DNA from: Lepus europaeus
Lineage: Eukaryota > Chordata > Mammalia > Lagomorpha > Leporidae
DNA: 64,000 nt
Assembly: GCF_033115175.1 (NCBI RefSeq)
Contig: NC_084831.1
Location: 43,246,002-43,310,001, forward strand
Reading direction: 5' to 3'
Part shown: positions 24,801-37,626 of the stretch, piece by piece
How the letters are laid out: every line of letters starts with the position of its first letter
Numbering within the stretch: the first letter of the stretch is position 1
Notes under the pieces: generated by a model
Told to the model about the DNA's origin: nothing
What the model saw: the letters and a program-made list of their open reading frames with translations, nothing else
Database searches by the model: none
Translations under genes and position numbers: made by a program

Positions 24801-27800
24801 ATCTTTCATTGCTTTTCCCCTGCTGTTAGCAGAGAGCTGGATTGGAAGTGGAGCAGCCAAGACACAAACCAGTGCCCATATGGAATGCCCACCATAACAA
24901 GAGGTGGCTTTACCTGCTACGCCACAATACTTGCCCTAAATTTTTACTCCTTTTTCAAAAGGTAACATTTACTACTCCAATTAAAGTGCCCCCAGAATGC
25001 ACACTGTAAGAAGATCAATATATAAACAGATACAGAGATGCTTATGAAGACACTCATTTATCAATGTCTTTAGTCAGGGAAAATGTTACAGAGGTAAACA
25101 CACCAAAAACCAAGAGAGCAACCACATGTTCACATAAAGTCAGAGCAGAGCCCTTCAAGGAAGGCTGAATAAATATTAAGAACAGTTTTAGAAACTCTTA
25201 AAAGCTATTCAAGAAAAACTGTGGAAATACCTTGCCAATAAACTCAAGTTACAGCATCATTAGCTGTGTTTTAAGATGGAGATATAGATTACAGCACTCG
25301 TCTACGGTTCCAAATTGTTTCAATAAATTCCTATGCTATGCACACATATAGAACATTACAGAAGATTTGTAATGCCACATTAGTCTATCTACTGTGTCTA
25401 AGAACAATTCTCGTTGTGTACTCTTGTTCTATCATTTTTTTAAAAATAACATTCGACTAATACCACCAATTCCTTAAGACGGTCAACATCTGGCTATGCT
25501 TTCATTCAACTGAAGGAAAAATTATCTGGAAACAAATTACACCCTAGGCTAGAATTGTTATTTCTGGAAACTGGATTTCTCTGAAGGCACAGGAGCACAG
25601 TATGGATGTAACAATTAACCCTAGAAAAGGTCTTCAGATGGAAGAGGAAGATGAAGATGAGAAGAGGCAATAGACACAGTAAGAGAACAGGTTGATACAA
25701 AGTGGCCTTGAGAAAGATTTGTTTGACCTATTTTACTCCTTTTAGGAACGGCAACTTTTTACCTTTGGGGATTTTGAATTTGTTGTCTTTCTTATACCAC
25801 AGGCAGCCTTGTGGAGTATTCACAATTTTAACAGGATATTCTGTTTCAGGGCAATCAAAGGCTTTCAAAGTGAAGTCTGTGGCTAAAAGAGGAAAAAGAG
25901 TAATAATTCATTCAGATATTTTAGCAGAATTATGAAGTAAAAAATAAGTTAAATACAAATACTGGGGCAAAATAAAGTAACAGAACAATACTGGGGGAAA
26001 AAAAGCCTATTTTGGCCTTAAACTAAATCTGAATATCTGTAATGTCCAAGAGTAGATTCTAAACTTTATACATTTGTGCTCACTGCGGCAGCACATATAC
26101 TAAACTTTATACATTCTTCTTCCTTACTTTTCTAAAACAATTTCAACTGTGAGAACCACCTTTGGTTAAGACAGTTATATCATCCAAATAATAAATTAAT
26201 ACATTCTTTTAAACTTACTTACTTATTTATTTATTTATTTATTTATTTTCATCTACTTGAAAGGCAGAGCAACATCTGGGGTCTCCCATTTGGGAGGCAG
26301 AGGCTCAAATGCTTGAGCCATCATTTGCTGTCTCCAAGATGCATTAGCAGGAAGCTGGATCAGAAGAGGAGCAGCCAGAAACTCAGACCAGCACTCTGAT
26401 GTGGGATGCAGGCCTCCTAAAGCAGCAGCTTAACCCACTGTACTACAATGCCCACTCCAGAATTAATACATTCGTGAATAAGAAGGTCTTTCATCAACTT
26501 CATGGATATTTGACAGGTTGCAAAACAGTTCTGCTTAAAGTCAAATTTGTCCTTTCAGTTAAAGAAAACAAATTGTTTCATCAACATGTAGGGGGAAAAT
26601 AGTTAATTTAAGGAAAATTGAGAATGAAAAAAGGTCTAAAGAACCAGTTTGTTTAGGTGTTTCAGGTTCAAGATGAGGAACTAAATTGTCCAATATACAC
26701 GAGTTAAAAAAAGAGGCTTGTTTTTTCTTAATTGAGGTGAGAATCACACAAGACAAACCTAACCACTTCAAAGTGGTCATTTCAGGGACACAGCACACTC
26801 ACAATGTTTTACAACCACAACTTTCATATTGTTCCGAATAATTTTCATCACCACCAAAGGAAACCCCATGTCTACTAAGGAGTCATTTACTATTGCTCAC
26901 TTCCTAGCAACCATCAGTCTATGTTCTGTCTCCATGGATTCACCTATTCAAATATTTCACATAAACAGACTCATGTAATATGTGATCTTTGAAATCTAGC
27001 TTCTTTCACTTGGCATGAAATTTACAAGGTTGAGTCATACTATACCATGTATCAGTGCTTCATTTTTTTTTTTTTTTTTCTAAACTTATTTGAAAGGTAC
27101 AGGGACAGAAAGACTCAGAGAAATAAATCTCAAGGCCATTGGTTCACTCCCTAAATGCCTGTAACAGCCATGGTTGGATCAGGTTGAAGCCAAGAGTCAG
27201 GAATTCAATTCAGATCTCCCATGTTAGTGGTGGGACCCAAGTACTTGAAGCATAACCTTCTTCCTCCAGTGATACACATTCCAAGAAGCTGGAAGCAGAA
27301 GTGGAGCCAGGACTGGAACCCAGGCATACTAATATGTGTAGACATACCAAATGGCATTTTAACAACTGCACTAAATGCCAGCCCCTTCTTTTCTTTCATG
27401 AGTGAATACTATTTTTTAAAAAACATAATCTTTATGTTTGCTACTTTAAAACATTTTTATTATTTACTTGAGAAGCAGAGAGGAAGACAAAAAGTTTCCA
27501 TCTGTTGCTTAACTCCTCAAATGCCTGAAACAGCCAGAGATGTGCCAGGCCAAAGCTGGGAGCTGGGAATGCAATCCAGGTCTCCCACATGGGTGTCAGG
27601 AAGTCACTACTCATCTACCACCTGCTGCCTCCCAGAGTGCACATTAGCAGAAGCTGGAATCAGAGGAGCTGGGACTCAAACCCAGTCAAGCTAATATGGG
27701 AGGCAAGTAGCCCAAGAGGCACCTTAACTACTAGGCCAAAGACATGCCCTGATTGAGTAATATTCTAATATCTGTATATGTCTCAATTTGCTTATCCATT

Positions 27801-30800
27801 CATCCACTGAACGACATTTGGGTCTTTCATCTTTCAGCTAGTGTGAACAATGCTGCCACGAGTATGCATGTACATATATTTGTTTCAGTGCTTTTTAAAA
27901 ATTCTTTTCACTATATATACCCATTAGTAGTAGAATAGTTGGGAAACAGAGTGTTCTGACTAAATTATAAACACCAGTAAAACCTTTGGTGTAGGATCAG
28001 TAATTTTCAAATTTTCTTTCTGCTACTTACAGAAATATATTTTCCACTGCAAGCTAGTAGATAAACACATATATCTGGAAGAAAAGTTCTTAAAATAACC
28101 TTTTTTATATACAAAAGTATTTTGCTACTTTCCACTCCAACTTTTTAACACTTTCACAACCCACTACACTGATCTTAAATCTATTACATTGAAGTCTGAA
28201 AAACACTAGAACAACTTTACAAGACAATGACAATACCTAAGGAGAAAGATATGAAAGCATAAGCTATAATATATAAGAAAAAACATAAACTTCAAAAAGT
28301 CTTAATATCTGTGTTTAAATCTCGATTAAGTCTATTCAAAAACTAAACTATCTTGAACAACTCACTTTGCTTTACTGAACCTCAGTTTGTTTACTTAGAA
28401 AAGCAAGAACATAGTAAAGCCCACCTGAGAATATTACTGGGAATCTGAAATATAAATTCAAATGATACCAGCTACAGCATTAACATACTATACAGGTGCA
28501 TTTTACTAGCACATGGGTAGAGTATGTATGACTGATATTTTACCAACCTATGTACTTGTTTTCAGCTGGAAGATGAAGTTCTGGATTTAATTCAAAGTTA
28601 CTCTTCCACAGTTCATTCCAAGAGTTCTCAACATCTGTAGAAAAGAAAAATAGATCTGAAAACCAATGCAAAGTTCCGAATTCTTTTGTTAACAAACCCA
28701 TCATCAACTGCCCTTCACAAATCAATTCTCCTTTCTCAGCAAAACTGTAAACTGACATATCCAGGCATTCTAGAAGCTTCCTACTCAAAGTGTGGTCTGA
28801 ATAGCACTGGCATCACCTGACAGATAAGAAATAACAGATTCTCAGGCCCATCCATGTCCACTGAATCAAAACATGTAATTTAATAAGACCTCCAGGTGAC
28901 ACACATGCACACTGAAGTTTGAGAATATATTTTCTATAACAAAATTTAAAACTCTAGCCCTAAAGAATCAAGACAAAGGATTTCTTCACTGATTTATAAA
29001 TACAGATGTAAATTTAGCAAAAAAAAAAAAAAAAAAAAAAAATCCCCACAAGGTAGTATAAATAATTTTCATTCATTTCAAAGTAAATGTTAAAAGAAAT
29101 TATACTTTTCCCCCACAAAAACCATCAAACAAATTATGAAAAAATAGAAATTCCCAGGCGAATCAGATATACTTAAAAGTGGTAGAGTTGTTAAATATTT
29201 TACCTTCTATACTATACTGAGTCCCAAACCATTTCTCCTTGAGGTCACATTTTCCCTCATTAGCACCAGACAGTAGAACAAGATTTGCTTTTTGAGGAAC
29301 TAGCTGATTAAGGGCTTCGGCAATGACCTAATGAAGGAGAGGAAGGAGGGAGAGACACATAGTAACAATTGTGTCCTAACACATTTCTGTTAGACAATCC
29401 CATGTTCCTAGCTTTTTTTTTTTTTCTTTCTTTCTTTCTTTTTTTTTTTAAGGCTTATTTATTTATTTGAAACTCAGAGTTATAGAGAGGCAGAGAAGGA
29501 GAGAGGCGAAAGGTCTTCCATCTGCTGGTTCACTCCCCAAATGGCCGTAATGGCCAGAGCTGAGCTGATTAAAGCCAGGAGCCAGGAGCTTCTTCCAGTT
29601 CTCTCACGCAGGTGCAGGGGCCCAAGGACTTGAGCCATCTTCTACTGCTTTCCCAGGCCATAGCAGGGAGCTGGACCCGAAGTGCAGCATCTGGGACTTG
29701 AACCGGTGCCCATATGAGAAGCTGGCGCCACATTACACTAAAGTGCTGGCCCAATCCTAGCTTCTTAATGCTCATGAATCTACTTACAGTTCATGAGCAG
29801 TCTAAATGCCATTTTTAAGTTTTATTGAGATATAATTAACAAATATCAAATACATTTCTTGATAATTCTTCAAACAGTCCTTGTATCTTTAATCCCACAT
29901 ATTAATAGCTCTTGCATTAAAAATAGCTATCGTTTGCAAAGCTTTTACTCTATGAATGGAGCTGGCAAGGGGAGAGGGAGGTGGAGAAGGGGTAGGAGTA
30001 TGGGTGAGGGGGCTGATATGGTGGGAAGAATAACTATATTCCTAAAGATGTACTTATAAAATTTGTATTCCTTAAAAAACAGACTGGCGCTGTGGCTCAC
30101 TAGGCCAATCCTCTGCCTGCGGCGCCGGCACCCCGGGTTCTAGTCCCAGTTGCTCCTCTTCCAGTCCACCTCTCTGCTGTGATCCAGGAAGGCAGTGGAG
30201 AATGGCCCAAGTCCTTGGGCCCTGCACCCGCATGTGAGACCAGGAGGAAGCACCTGGCTCCTGGCTTCAGATTGGCGCAGTACCGGCCGTAGCGGCCATT
30301 TGTGGGGTGAACCAATGGAAGGAAGACCTTTCTCTCTGTCTCTCTCTCTCTCACTGTCTAACTCTGTCAAAATAAAAATAAAAAAAAAAAATAAAAAAAA
30401 AAAAAGCTCTTATTCTGTGCCAAGCAGAGTTTAACAAATAGGATTTCAAATATCCACTCTATGGAAAATACTATTTAACTTCAAAGGTTAAAGTTTGAAG
30501 TCTGAATAATTTGCTTAAAGATTATGTAATTTGCATAGAACAACACATCCAGGAGAGGCAAAAGTGAAGTTCTAACCAAGTCTCTACATGCTTTCAAAGA
30601 CATGTGCTCTTAACAACCATGTTTTATACCACTTCATACCCAAGAAATCAGCAACTGATGCCAACATAGGGTCTCCTTCAGTAACACTCCAGCTACAATA
30701 AAGACTAACTATAGGATTTTGTAGGTTAGTTTGGAATGCTAACTACCATTTAAACACCATTTCTTAAAACAAAAAACAAAACAAAACAAAAAAATAGTAA

Positions 30801-33800
30801 GTGGCAGTTCAGAAAAAAACATACAGGCCCCTTGAGCACAACTACCCTGGGGATGAATGTGTGGTTTAGTTTCTCCTTTACCTTTCCCTACCTTGTTTAA
30901 AATTATCTAGAATACTCTTTGCCAAAGTTCCTGAATTTCAGCACTACTACCATCTTGAGCCAGATAATTCTTTCTTGTGAGGTATCACCTTCTGCATTAC
31001 AGGATGGTTAGCAAGCATCTCTGGCATCTACATACTAGATCCCTACAGCACGCCCTACCGTACATCCCTGAGTTGTTACAACCAAAATGTCTCCAGGCAC
31101 TGAAACATTTTCCCTGGAGAAAAGCTGCTCCTGGTTGACAACTGTTACACTATATGAAGCAAAAAGACATTAATGTGTACCCTAGAAGGCAGCAGACGAT
31201 GATTCAAGTACTTGGGTCCCTGTCACCTACATGGGAGAGACCCAGATTGAGTTCTGGGCTCCCAACGTTGGCCTAGCCCAACCCTGGCTGTTTTGGGTAT
31301 TTGAGAAGTAAACCAGCAGATGAACTAAACTCTGTCTTCTGTCTCTCAAACAAGATGAAAAAAAAATTTTAATAAAACAAAATAAACAAATATCCTGACT
31401 AAATATAACCAAGTTTTCTCCATTCCCATAGTTCTTAAGTATATCTCTGTACTTTCTCACACTCCTCTTCCCCTAAAAAAGTTTGAGAAACGGAAACTTA
31501 CTTCTGGCTTGTATTCAAAAAGTAGCTGATCTCCAGTGAGAAAGTCCTGCAGGGGATATAGTTGCATGTTTTCACACATGTTTTCCACATACTCAACCGG
31601 ATCAGTCTGTAAGGAAGAAAAATTATTTCATACCAGAAACCTCTTCATTATTATCATTAACTTGCCACAACACACAAACATTTTCTCTCTTTTTTAAAGA
31701 ACGAAACCAAATGCTTCTAAACAGAAGTAAGCAGATCTAATTGCAGCTTAAGACCGATGTTTGGGGCCGGCGCTGTGGCACAGTTAAAGCCTTGGTCTGA
31801 AGCGCCAGCATCCTATTTGCGTGCAGGTTCGAGTCCTGGCTACTCCTTTTCCAGCTCTCTGCTATGGCCTGGGAAAGCAGTAGAAAAAGGCCCAAGTCCT
31901 TGGGCCCCTGCACCCTCATGGGAGACCTGGAAGACGCCCCTGGCTCTTGGCTTCAGATCGGCACAGCTCCAGCCATTGCGGCCAGCTGGGGAGTGAACAA
32001 GCGGATGGAAGACCTCTCTCTCTAACTACCTTTCTCTGTTATTCTGTCTTTCAAATAAATAAAATAAATCTTAAAAAAAGACTGATGTTCATCTTCAGAC
32101 TAGTGGTTGAGACTCTACACCCCACATTGAAGTACTGGGTTCAATTTCTGTCTCTAGCTTCTTACCAATGCTGACCCTGGGAGGTAGCAACCATGGTTCA
32201 AATCATTGTGTTCCTGCTACCCATGTGCAAAACAGGACTAATTTCCAGCTCCCAGCTTCACTCCAGCCCAGCCCCAGCTGTTATGGATATCTGAGGAGTA
32301 AAGAAGTAGATAGAAGCTCTTTTTTCTCTACCTCTCAAATACATATTTTTTTTTAAATATGATGTTCAAAATTCCAAGAAAATATAGCTGGAGCTATTAC
32401 CTAAAGGCGATTAACCTCACACTCCACCAACCCCCATTCTGAGTGTGTAGGGACCCAGGAGCGTCTACTCATGTCACAGCCCAGTCATCACAACTGCAAT
32501 TATCACACCAAACTGCAAGTACTTGTCTACTTGTCAGGTGCCCCACTTAACTGTGAGGAGAGTAAAAGCTGGGGTCCTAGCACTGTAGCACGAGCACCTA
32601 AGAACCATTTGCAAGCATGGATCAAATCACTGTAAAATCAAAATATAAGTGCTACTAGATAAAAGTCTTGACAAGTAGAGAGTAGAATAGTGTTTATCAG
32701 AAGCTGGGAAAAGTATGGGGAATGGAAATAGAGAAAAAGTGGTTAATGGGTACAGAGGTGCAATTAAAGAGGAGGAAGAACTTCTATATCACAGGTTAAT
32801 TATTATGTTGACAATAATTAGTTGTATATTTCAAAATAGCAAATAGAGAGGATTTTGAAATGTTCCCAACGCAAAGAAATGATAAATGTTTGAGGTGATG
32901 GATACACCATTATCCTGATTTGATCATTACATTTGGTATACATGTATTGAAATATTACACCATACTCCACAAATATGTACAACTATGTGTTAATAAAAAT
33001 TTTTAATGTGAAAAAGGAGTTAGATTATTACGTATTTTAGCCCAATTTAAAACTGAAAGAATGATGGCAAGTTCTCTGACCGATGAAACAAACATACTTT
33101 CTTAGAGGAGAGCAATCAAGTATTTATTGAGCACCTATGTACACAGAATTTGAAGACTGACAGACCCAAGTGATTCTATTTCCACATTTTGCACTGAGGA
33201 AATACATTCAGATCAGGTGACTTCCCCAAGATCACACGGTGAATGAATGATGGGGATGGCTCCTTAAAACACAGATATACTGTACCTACACCACCATTCT
33301 GCCAAGTCCTTTATTAAATAATATGGGTCATTTTTCATCTAGCAGAAGACAGAATAAGAGAATAAGAGTGAAGATGAAATAAAAGTGGGGGGGAAATGAG
33401 GTATGCATACATTAAACTAGGTATATGCTGTCTACTACATTTTTACATGAAAGTAGAATAAGGAACAAGTCACTGTTAGCTTTCTCACACACACACTTCA
33501 GAAAACACTCTTGAATCATCTAGCTGACTGGTCACTAAGCAATTAGTACTGTTTAAATGACTCCTCCTGCTCTAATTTTTTTAATAAACTATTTTTATCA
33601 GCTACTTACTTACAAGTTAGCTGCCCTAATCAGAATAGTATAAAACTGAGTGATTCAAAGTTACTTCCTATAAAAAAGCACTAATGACCATGGTTAAAAG
33701 CAGACCTGGGTGCCAAAGCAACAAATGAAGTATTGTGGAAAACAACATTTAAATGTTATCCTTCAACTTTTTTGAAGATTTAACTCATACAACATAAAAA

Positions 33801-36800
33801 GTACCCTTTTAAAGTGTACAACTGAGTGGTTTTTAAAGCTGAACAACTTATCTAATGGTTGAAACTATTTGCTAAGTATTCATGTAATATTGCTATTGTC
33901 AGCAAGCGATCTAGGACTTGCTCCCTCATTTCTCTATTCTAAGCCCAACTTGTTCTTTCATTTCTCTATTCTCCTCAAGGTAGGAAACTAATTCTATTAT
34001 GAAGGAATCTGTAGGACGCACAATTTAATCTTTAGACCTTATACAAGAGATGGCTAACATTTTTCTGTAATAGCATAGCCAAAATAAGAACTTAAATAAT
34101 AATCTCATAGCTAGATTTACTTCGCCATCAGCGAAGTATACAGTAAATAGAAAAAAACCTCCCTTTCAGACCAAAGGGAAAGAAAGTTTTAAAGTGAGAA
34201 TATAATTTTCCTCATGGGCATTGTCTACCTTAGAAAAACTACTACAGAACATGCCTGTGACTATAGACTTGTAGTTCAGGCCACTGAAGATTAGAGATGG
34301 GACTTGGGCACTCCCTTGACTTGCATCCTCTGGTCTGCTTTAACAAAAACCAGGAGGAAAAGAAAGCTAGGCATCAGAAGCAATGGGTGGCAGGCCTATT
34401 AATGGCTGATCTGTACAGTGATCTGCCCTCAAGGAGACCCAACAGGCCAGTCCACTGCAGTGGCTTTCAATGTGGTAAGCCTGGGCTTCAGCAGAAGTCA
34501 GCTTGTGAAGAGCCCTGGCAGCTCTGCCAAGAGTTGGATCACTGGAAATGGACCTGCCCTGGAGTCGAAGGATGCCCAGGTCAGAGCCACAGATCTTATT
34601 GGCTCTAAGCTGAAAAGCCCTTCACTCAGCCCAACAACCAAAGTGACCACTGCAGCTGAGGGGATGGTCAAGTAGGGTCAGCAACATTGCAGGCAGAACT
34701 GTAAATTGCTTGTTAGAGATGCCACCTGCCTTTACCTGGCCAGCTCTCCTCCCAGGCCAGCCAAGTAATGAAAGTCAACAGAGTGTCTTCCCCTAGGAGG
34801 TTCACACCTCCCTTAGGATATACCCCATGTGAAGAGATAGATAGGTCTGGGCCTCTAAATTTACAAGGCCTAAAGCCCAACAGATTATTATCAAGCCCCT
34901 TCTATCAGGTTCTATTTGCCTCTCAATCAGAAAACTTAATTGTAGCTTAGACAGCACCTTTCTTAGCTCCTCTAATAATGACTCTGTCCTTTGTTCTTTG
35001 TAATCATAACCTCTACTCTACCACCAATGGCTCTACTCCCAACCTGTGTGTACTGATGGTCCTCTTCCCCACTTAATGCTGTATAATTGTTCAAATCTGA
35101 TAAATGCCATTCTTAGGATCATTGGTTACTATCCTCACTGTCTTTTATGACCTTGTCTAAATATGATCAGAGTTGGTGAACTTGGAAGGCTTCCATAGCC
35201 TTGGCAACTCATGACGACAGCCTAGGGTGGTTACTGGCACCATAAACTTGAGTGTCAATTTGTTGTGTCAACAACAGGAGTCACTGTGCACTTGCTCCTC
35301 ATGTGGGATCTCTGTCCTTAATGTGCTGTACATTTTGATTTAATGCTATAACTAGAAATCAAACAGTATGTTTCACTTTGTGTTTCTATGTGGGTGCAAA
35401 CTGTTGAAATCTTTGTACTAAACTGATGTTCTGTATATAAAGAGAATTGAAAATGAATCTTGATGTGAATGGAAGGGGAGAGGGAGTGGGAGAGGGGAGG
35501 GTTGCGGGTGGGAGGGAAGTTATGGGACGGGGAAACCATTGTAATCCATAAGCTGTACACTGGAAATTTATATTCCTTAAATAAAAGTTAAAAAAAAAAA
35601 AAAAAGCTGAACAACTATCACCAACCACTATCTAATTTCAGAATACCCTCATCATCCCAAAAGGAAACTCATACCCATTAAACCCATTAGTTACCCCATT
35701 CACTTCTCCCAGCTCCCATGAGCCATCAATCTATGTATCTCTGTGAATTTATCTATGCTGGGTATTTTAAACAAGTAGATTCATTAGCTATGTGACTCTT
35801 TGGATCTGTTTTCTTTCACTTAGTAATTTTCAGAGTTCATCCGTGTTGTAACATGAATAGTTAATTCTTTTTCATGTCTGAGCAATATTCCATAATATGC
35901 ATATCCCACTTTTTCCTTATCCACTCATGGACATTTGGAGTTGTTCGCACTTCTGGGATATAATGAGCAATGCTGACATGATCATCTTTGTAGAAGTTTC
36001 TAGGTGGGCACATGTTTTCAGTTCTCTTGGATGTATACTTAGGAATAAAACTGCTGGCTCATATGTTAATTCTGCATGTGTTTAGCTTTTTAAAGAACTG
36101 ACAAATGGTTTACCAAACTGGATATACCATCTACTATTCCCACTAGCAATGGACAGTTCCAATGAACAATGTTCCAGTTTCTTCACAACCCTTTCAACGT
36201 TTATTATTTTCTGTTCTTTAATATGTCTACTATACTCTTTATTAATTGTTACATTATTGGTCCTATTTTTATGCCTACAGAAATGTACTTAATTAACAAA
36301 ACAGCTTTCTTTTTTTTTTTTTTTTTTTTTTAATTTTTTGACAGGCAGAGTGGACAATGAGAGAGAGACAGAGAGAAAGGTCTTCCTTTGCCGTTGGTTC
36401 ACCCTCCAATGGCCACCGCGGTAGGTGCGCTGCGGCCGGCGCACCGCGCCATTCCGATGGCAGGAGCCAGGTGCTTCTCCTGGTCTCCCATGCGGGTGCA
36501 GGGCCCAAGCACTTGGGCCATCCTCCACTGCCTTCCCTGGCCACAGCAGAGAGCTGGCCTGGAAGAGGGGCAACCGGGACAGGATCGGTGCCCCGACCGG
36601 GACTAGAACCCGGTGTGCCGGCGCCACAAGGCGGAGGATTAGCCTGTTAAGCCACGGCGCCGGCCTGGTTAGTCTTTTTTTAAAAGAATTATTTTATAAT
36701 TTATTTGAAAGAGTTACAAAAGGGAGAGAGTGAGAGAAAGAAAGAGAAAGAGAGAGGTCTTCCATTCTGCTGGTTCACTCCCCAAATGACCACAATGGCC

Positions 36801-37575
36801 AGAGCAGAAAGCTGAATCGGAAGAGGAGCAGCCAGGACTCGAACCAGCACCCATAAGGGATGCTGGCGATGCAGGCTAGGGCTTTAACCTGCTGCACCAC
36901 ACCGCCAGCCCCTGCATTGGTTAGGTTTTGATCTAAGATGTTTTGGAGTTATGTATTAAAAATCAAGACAGGGGCCGGCACTGTGGCGCAGTAGGTTAAT
37001 CCTCCACCTGAGGCGCCAGCATCCCATACGGGCACTGGTTCTAGTCCTGGCTGCTCCTCTTCCCATGCAGCTCTCTGCTATGGCCTGGGAAAGTAGTGGA
37101 AGATGGCCCAAGTGCTTGGGCCCCTGCACCAATGTGAGAGACCCTGAGGAAGCTCCTTTCTCCTGGCTTCGGATAGGCGTAGCTCCAGCCATGGCAGCCA
37201 TTTGGGGAGTGCACCAGCGGATGGAAGACCTTTCTCTCTGTCTCTCCCTCTCACTGTCTGTAACTCTACCTCTCAAATAAATAAATAAAATATTTTAAAA
37301 AAAACAAGATAGTGGGGCCAGCGCGGTGGCAACTAGGTTAATCCTCTGCCTGCAGCACCAACATCCCATCTGGGTGCCGGGTTCTAGTCCCGGTTGCTCC
37401 TCTTTTAGTCCAAGTCTCTGCTGTGGCCTGGGAAAGGAGTGGAGGATGGCCCAATTGCTTGGGCCCTGCACACACATGGGAGATCAGGAAGAAGCTCCTG
37501 GCTCCTGGCTTCGGATCGGCGTACCTCCGGCCGTGGCCATTTGGGGAGTGAACCAAGGAAATGAAGACCTTTCTT

Positions 37576-37626
<51 letters not shown>

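Larger units (their letters stand above)
26690..27965 (+). mobile_element. old L1M fragment cut into three by two CSINEs
   Basis: Segments 26690-27063, 27385-27449 and 27750-27965 read as one L1M 3' region (cttcaaagtggtcatttcag, gcttctttcacttggcatg, gcttatccattcatccactg). The gaps are the SINEs at 27064-27384 and 27450-27749. Confidence 0.65.
33745..36305 (+). mobile_element. old L1M fragment interrupted by a 1.75-kb insertion
   Basis: Left part has ttttaaagtgtacaactgag; the right part resumes at 35617 with atcaccaaccactatctaat and runs on through ccataatatgcatatccc. The text is continuous L1M once 33849-35602 and one duplication copy are removed. Confidence 0.65.

Noticed and set aside
34297..34608. 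Open frame with Cys-rich clusters as a possible host zinc-knuckle gene
   Set aside because: It lies inside a poly-A-tailed insertion with target duplications and is broken downstream, so a decayed retroviral relic is more likely than a domesticated gene.
36357..36650. High-CpG open frames that might suggest a CpG-island promoter
   Set aside because: The CpG content comes from a young CSINE body; no promoter or first exon is associated.
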